DNA from: Alnus glutinosa
Lineage: Eukaryota; Streptophyta; Magnoliopsida; Fagales; Betulaceae
Reading direction: 5' to 3'
Assembly (NCBI RefSeq): GCF_958979055.1
Contig: NC_084893.1
Location: 6,451,071 to 6,515,070 of the forward strand
Length of the DNA: 64,000 nucleotides
Made by a program: the position numbers and the translations under genes. The notes under the pieces are model-generated. The model saw only the letters and a list, made by a program, of their open reading frames with translations, did not search any database and was not told where the DNA came from. This document shows, in pieces, positions 58,712-64,000 of the stretch (its first letter is position 1; each line of letters opens with the position of its first letter).

Positions 58712-58791
58712 TTTTATGCATATTATTTTGTGTGTGGTGGGGTACAAAAACAATAAGATATGCTTGGATTTAAATATCTACAAGATTGACT
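58712..58791 (-). promoter_or_regulatory. Copy J promoter: TATA box and W-box
   Basis: Minus TGCATAAAAG at 58711-58720. TTGACT at 58786-58791 in TCTACAAGATTGACTTTGAG. The W-box block survives although the coding part is the most diverged of the array. Confidence 0.45.
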
Positions 58792-59053
58792 TTGAGACTT
58801 TTTGTTGAAGATGTTATCTGCACCTTAAATTTCATGTTGAGTTTGTGTTGGATTTGTAGGTCATGTCAAAACTTGTTATCCCTAAATATCGCCAGTAAGG
58901 TCTAAGTCGTATCAAGACATGCATGCATATAAGACTATATAAATCAACTATAATCCGATCCGTTCAATTAAACGAGTCATACTCATCAACTATAACTCGT
59001 TAACTAATTTTGTATTGAATTCGTGTGTAAAAAATTGCAAATTCTACTACTAG

Positions 59054-59256
59054 CAGGGACGGAGCCAGAAGTTCTTATGGGCAGGGGCCGGTGGAAAAAA
59101 AAAATTATTGGTAGGGGCCAATAAGCTAAATTTTTAGTTTTTTAACTTATATATATATTTTTTTTTGGAGATTTTTTTTTTTTAACCTAAGAAATTTTTT
59201 TTTCAAGGAAATTAGGGGGGCCATGTCCCCTGCCAGCCCCCCTCCCTCCGTCTCTG
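59054..59256. mobile_element. hAT-type MITE
   Basis: 203 bp. CAGGGACGGAGCC at the left, CTCCGTCTCTG at the right; perfect 8-bp duplication ACTACTAG (59046-59053, 59257-59264). Same family as 56213. Confidence 0.85.
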
Positions 59257-59269
59257 ACTACTAGTATTA

Positions 59270-59784
59270 AAACAATTGGTTCTGGAGTAGACTACTTAAC
59301 CCTAAAGCACTATAATCTCAAAAAATAATAATAATAATAATAATATAAACACTCTCACTCTCATATTTTCTGAGCCCAAAGCTTTAAATAAGGATCGAAT
59401 AATATTGCTCAGAAAATAAGGATCGAATAATATAAACAATCCGTACAGGTAGAGCATAGTAGTACACATGTCACGTGCATTGAATGAAGTCAACTATTCC
59501 TTGGCAACTCGTGAGCCTGGTCTTATAATATGGCCAGAAAAGCAGTGTGGAATTTTGTGCAAAGAGGAGGAACCAGCATCGATACTTCCTCATATTTGGA
59601 CTTAGCTTCTAATGCTTTGTAGTCAAACAAAGCATTCAAACTTGGGGGCTATCTCAGCTAAGCTGAAACTCATGATACGAAAATGTATGAGTTAAAGGTT
59701 AGAGGTTCCTTCCCGTAGATTCGACAGTTCTATATTCCTATTCTAGCTTTAAACTCTCTTCTTATAGATTTAGATCTGGACCAC

Positions 59785-59821
<37 letters not shown>

Positions 59822-59880
59822 TGGCCGTACTATTATTTGTCTCGTAATCCATGGTCAGAACTCATTATTATTGGATAAGA
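59270..59880. other. No gene seen
   Basis: AT-rich with a short (AAT)n and a (TA)n at about 59789-59820. Confidence 0.5.
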
Positions 59881-62643
59881 TAAATCCCAAGTAACAAATA
59901 AGGCTAAAGCTGAAGATAATTAATCTAGATATACACCAAGCAGTAAGCTCATTATCAAAAGATCATGAAAGGATAAACAACAGCAAATAGCTAGATTGTA
60001 TCTTATGTTGTTATGATTGTTAAAGCATTTTCAAAATTAATATGTATATATATTTATTTTGTGTTTTAAAAATGTATTAAAGAGCATTAAATGAAGATAT
60101 GAGTAATGATTGAATACCACCTAAAGACAACTTTTTACCACATTGCCTATGTGGCAAGGTGATCCCCCACTACTTTTTGAATTTTTTTATTCTTTAAACA
60201 TAAATTAAAGTATGGAACCACTTTGCCACATTGGCAAGGTAGTGAAAAGTTGTATCTTTGGGTGGTGTTCAATCATTACTCTTAAAGTAATACTTGGGTG
60301 TATGCATTAAATTGCACTTATATGTATACTCTAGTACGGTTATGACTGTTACTCTAGCAGTTAATAAATAGTTATTCAATACATTGAAGAAGTAACTATT
60401 GTCCTTTTATTAAAAAGTTTGTTGTAACCCTTTGCATACAATTTTTTATGGGGCAAATAATTTATTAAGGAAAATGATATGGTAACGCACCTTAAAAGTA
60501 TTTCATTGTCCAGTTATTAAAAAGTTTTCTGCTTTCGTTTACTTTTTTCTAACAATGATAAAGATCATTTTGTATATATCTTGTATAGTTGTATATGTGA
60601 TAAACTCAAGAATTGTGATAAAGATCATTTTGTATATACTTGCATATGTGATAAACTCAAGAATTGCTAGGAATATAAACACCGACATACAGTTGAGGTA
60701 GGAAGCATTACAAATTACAATCAAATTCTATAATCGTATATAGCATTTCCAAGACTAACGTCAAATTTTTTTTGCTTCAATGGCCGCCTCTTCTTGATCA
60801 TCAACCTCTTCTAGCCACTACTGAAGCATCTCTATCCCTTTGGAATGATGCTTTTAAATCTGGAGCCTTTCTTATCAATCAACTTCCTTCCAAAGTCACT
60901 CATAACGAGTCCCCATTTAAGCTCTTATTGATCAAGATTCAAGACACTGCTCTTGACTAAAATAAGTCGTTTCTGCAAAAAAAATTAAAAAAAAATAAAA
61001 ATTTCTGTGAATGTTGGCCATTTCTTCACTCATATAATTCACACAAATTAGCCTTTCGATCAAAATCATGTGTCTTCATTGGCTATAGCAAAAACCATCA
61101 TAAGTACAAATGCCTGCACATACCTTCAAGGAAAATCTACATTAATTGCCCGACATGTCATCTTTAAGGAAGAGTACTCCTTTCCATTCACTCACTGTCA
61201 TCCTACTACCACAACACCTGTCTCATCGGCCCAAAGTTCTTTCTCCTGCTGTTCAAACACTCTCCATCTGCTACACCTTTCGGTTTTGTGGTGAAATCTA
61301 TCACCATACACACTGTTCATCAAATTGATGTCGGCAGTGCTTTCTTAGATGGATTCATACAAGAAGATGTTTACATGACGCAACCTCCAGGTTTTGTACA
61401 TCCTAGCTTTTCCACTGCTTTTTTCAAATTGCAAAAGGCTTTATACAAATTGAAACAGGCGGCAAAATCCTGATTTTCTCGCCTTAGTGCAGAGTTGCTT
61501 GAATTGAATTTTACAAGTTCAAAAGCCTGTTCCGGCCTCTTTTTTGCATTTACAAATTCAATGGCCTGACCCATTTTCTTTTAATTTATGTGACATAATT
61601 ATAACAATGAAATTCACACAAAGAGAGTATTTCTCAACTTGTCACTTATCTGCAATCCTCCTTTGCCATCAAGTATCTTGGCCCTTTGCAATTTTTTTGT
61701 TGCCCTTTGCCATTATGCACTTTTTCTTGGCCCTTTGCACTATCTCCTCTCCCATGTCGGCTTCATCTTCTCTAAGCATATTTAAGGGCTCCACTATCAT
61801 AGATCCTACACTTTATCGAAGCACAGTGGGATATTTACAATACTTGTCTCTCACACGCCCTGACATAGCTTTTGAAATAAATAAGGTGTTCCAATTCATG
61901 TAGGATCGAGCCACACTGGCGTACTGCAGTTAAACACATTATTTGAAATTCACAAGTGATCATTCTTTCTGCATTCACCACTCTTCTTCACAACAGCTTG
62001 TTGCATTTTCAAATTCGGACTGGGCAAGTTGCTCAGATGACAGACATTCAACATCTGGATATTGTGTTTTCCTTGGAAACAATCTACTTTTACAAGATTT
62101 AAAAAGGCAAGCGACAGTCTCCAAGTCTAGCACATAATCTAAGTACAAGGCATTGGCAAATGCTTATGCAAAATTAATATGGATCCAATCCCTTCTAGGA
62201 GAGCTTGGTATTACTTTGCCTCGTACCCCTATTTTGCATTAATTATGATAATATAAGAGCCATCTATCTAACCTCGATCCAATCCAATCTTTCATGTTCG
62301 AACAAAACATACTGAGATCGATTACCATTTTGTAAGGGATAAAGTTGCTGCCAAAGCTTTTGATTTTCAATTTATATCAAGAGAGGATCAGGTTGCTAAC
62401 ATACTTACAAAAGCCTCTTGTTTCTCAAAGGTTTTCATTGCTTAAATCCAACCTCAAAGTTAGATTACCCACTTCGAGTTTGAGAGGGCATAAATCCTAA
62501 GCAACAGATAATGCTAAAGCTAAAGATCATCTAAATAAACACTAAGCAGGAAGCTCATTATCAGAAGATAATCAAAGGATAAACAATAGCAAATAGACCG
62601 GATCTTACGTTGTTCTGATAAAGTTCATTTTGTATATATCGTG
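59881..62643 (+). mobile_element. Ty1/copia fossil
   Basis: Plus strand. LTR matches: 59881-60008 with 62491-62617, and 60554-60580 with 62618-62643. Internal pieces in copia order: integrase C-terminal part (SLWNDAFKSGAFLINQLPSK, about 60.8 kb), reverse transcriptase (DVYMTQPPGFVHPSF..ALYKLKQA, about 61.3-61.5 kb), then RT/RNase H (YLQYLSLTRPDIAFEINKV; SNSDWASCSDDRHSTSGYC, about 61.8-62.1 kb). Gag, protease and most of integrase are absent. It is heavily broken, with many breaks, and old. The left LTR carries an insertion of about 545 bp and the right LTR carries a gypsy LTR. Confidence 0.85.
60101..60281. mobile_element. Palindromic MITE inside the copia LTR
   Basis: GAGTAATGATTGAATACCAC at the left and its near-complement GTGGTGTTCAATCATTACTC at the right. 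Each arm is about 70 bp and the loop is AT-rich. 181 bp; target duplication unclear. Confidence 0.7.
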
Positions 62644-63042
62644 TGATGCAGAATGGGACAAGAATAAATTGGTCATTTAGTTTTATTTAAATTATTAATT
62701 TTATTTGAATTTAATTATGAGCTTAATTGACCCAAAGTTTAAGTTATTTGTAATTCAATAATGGGCTTATCCCAAAGTTAGTCACATTAGGGTTAGGCTT
62801 AGGGTTAGGGTTTAATCTATGAGCCTATTTAAGCATAATGTTATATTGTAATAGACAAATGATGATTTATGAAAAAATACAATTTTTTTCTTGGAGGCAT
62901 GGTTCCTCTTCTCTTTTGGTGGTAAGATGCTACCAAGGCTAGTGAGACGCTGGTTTATTCTATCATCTTCGTTATTTTGGTAAGACTCTAAGTTAACGCA
63001 AGATTTATTTTTATGTTATGTTATATTCCTATCCGTACTGCA
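62644..63042 (+). mobile_element. Ty3/gypsy-type LTR inserted in the copia right LTR
   Basis: Begins TGATGCAGAATGGG and ends ..CCGTACTGCA. TTGGTATTAGAGCTC (63048-63062) follows, a primer-binding site of the tRNA-Met type, then a leader and the start of a gag-like frame at 63188. So this is the 5' LTR of a second element, of which only the start lies in the window and is itself interrupted by the GATC-rich repeats. The short gap to the PBS is unusual. Family inferred from layout only. Confidence 0.55.
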
Positions 63043-63375
63043 TCGATTTGGTATTAGAGCTCAAGAATCAACTGTTTTCTCAAACAATTGACAATCTGCC
63101 GCACAAAAAATAAAATAATCCATCATCACATAACAGAGTGGTAGACCGTTTCGTACAGCTCCTTCGTCCCAACAGCAACACGAGATAATGTCCGAAGTAC
63201 TTGATCAATTTCGCTCCTTATCCCAACGAATGGACGTGGTCTGGATATTGAATTACTATGAAGATCTACCTGCCACTGCACAATCTAGAAAGGTGCGCCC
63301 AAATCGTGGGCTATTGCAATGGCCTGGCTTTTGTCGTGTGCTAAAGAAAAACATAAACATATATATATATATAAT

Positions 63376-64000
63376 CGGACTTGACACAATGAAGGTTTGA
63401 TCGAACGTTCGATCGATCCTAGTGTAGTAGTCTGATCGATCATGATAGAATAAGATGATCGATAGACCATCCGATCGATCATAGTGTATTAATTAGTCCG
63501 ATTAAATAATCTTATTCTATCATGATCGATTAGACTACTACACTAGGATCGATCGGACGTTCGATCGAACCTTCACTGTGTCAAGTCCAGTCTATCGGAC
63601 TGTGTCATGATTAATCAGACTAATGCAATAGGTTAGATCGGATGTTTGATCGATTGTAGTAATACACTTTAATCGATCAATATATATTATATCGATCCTA
63701 TGATCCTGTCATGATCGATCGGACTAATGCAATAGGCTCGATCGATCGGACTAGTACTTATTAAGATCAATCGCATGTTCAATCGAACATTCACTGTGTC
63801 AAGTATGATTGATCTAACTCTATCACGATCGATTGGACAAATTTATGCACTATGATTGATCGGATGGTCTATCGATCATATTATTCTATCATGATCGATC
63901 AGTCTACTACACTAGGATTGATTAGAAGATCGATTGAACCTTCACTATGTCAAGTCTGGTCGATCAAACTCTATCACGATCGATAAATCATCCGATCAAT
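63376..64000. repeat. GATCGATC-rich inverted and direct repeats
   Basis: Dense GATCGATC, TCGATCGA and GTTCGATCGAAC words. 63378-63455 and 63505-63590 are inverted copies (GACTTGACACAATGAAGG.. against ..CCTTCACTGTGTCAAGTC). TTCACTGTGTCAAGT-like segments recur at about 63573, 63791 and 63943, roughly 150-220 bp apart. Non-coding; continues beyond the window. Confidence 0.85.

Noticed and set aside
62785-62812. TTAGGGTTAGG-like run suggesting telomeric sequence
   Set aside because: Only about three imperfect units (plants use TTTAGGG) within a retroelement LTR.
63376-64000. Regular repeats suggesting a CRISPR-like array or a tRNA cluster
   Set aside because: The genome is eukaryotic, spacing is irregular and units are self-complementary with no constant repeat-spacer pattern; no tRNA fold with A and B boxes seen.

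Overview
This window looks like nuclear DNA of a woody eudicot. It is AT-rich, has long homopolymers and microsatellites, carries plant-type LTR and DNA transposons, and has host genes with short introns. I cannot name the species; nothing I see is diagnostic. I recognised no rRNA, tRNA or CRISPR array, and no large intact housekeeping gene.

The main content is a tandem array, all on the minus strand, of ten copies (called A to J here) of one small two-exon gene, spread over 6.6-58.6 kb. Exon 1 (97-103 bp) encodes an N-terminal signal peptide (MSCFPAKVMATL..., ending ..TSASLPYG). A phase-1 intron of about 90-160 bp follows. Exon 2 encodes a cysteine-free, basic core (GGRKSLSLDGSTK..PRLEGSSEGLN..SKKIVSFRSLRGGG..PPPPPVRN) and a variable proline-rich tail, usually ending PPPQIL or PPPIL. 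Eight copies (B, C, D, F, G, H, I, J) splice into open 94-118 aa precursors; A and E carry nonsense codons. A TATA box and, in most copies, one or two WRKY-type W-boxes (TTGACY) lie upstream. The design resembles plant secreted signalling-peptide (phytocytokine) precursors or hydroxyproline-rich peptide precursors, but I do not recognise the family. This array is my candidate for the undescribed system.

Region by region: 1-5.3 kb is a broken Ty3/gypsy chromovirus (minus strand). 5.3-6.2 kb holds small DNA transposons. 6.6-7.2 kb is copy A. 8.0-14.0 kb is a nest of MITEs, a hAT element and long-inverted-repeat elements, two of which hold host-gene fragments. B is at 14.7 kb. A PPR pseudogene (19.9-21.3 kb) precedes C (22.1 kb), and D follows at 26.7 kb. 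A clean 1.18-kb Mutator-type element with 9-bp target duplications lies at 28.2 kb. 29.3-33 kb is non-coding, partly LTR-like. A foldback Mutator-type element (33.1 kb), a PIF/Harbinger relic (33.7 kb) and a LINE tail (35.1 kb) precede E (36.4 kb) and F (39.1 kb). A second PPR pseudogene (40.9 kb) precedes G (43.3 kb). H (48.6 kb) and I (52.6 kb) are close sisters separated by an LTR-like stretch. A CACTA end and two hAT elements precede J (58.1 kb), the most diverged copy. The right end has a Ty1/copia fossil (59.9-62.6 kb) with a Ty3/gypsy LTR inserted in its right LTR, then an unusual GATCGATC-rich inverted/direct repeat region running off the window.

The array seems to have grown by unequal duplication of a unit of about 2-5 kb that includes 3' flank, gene, promoter and some PPR sequence. 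Different transposons then landed at corresponding places in different units, so the copies date one another. Coordinates of spliced genes are conceptual: no transcript evidence was available.
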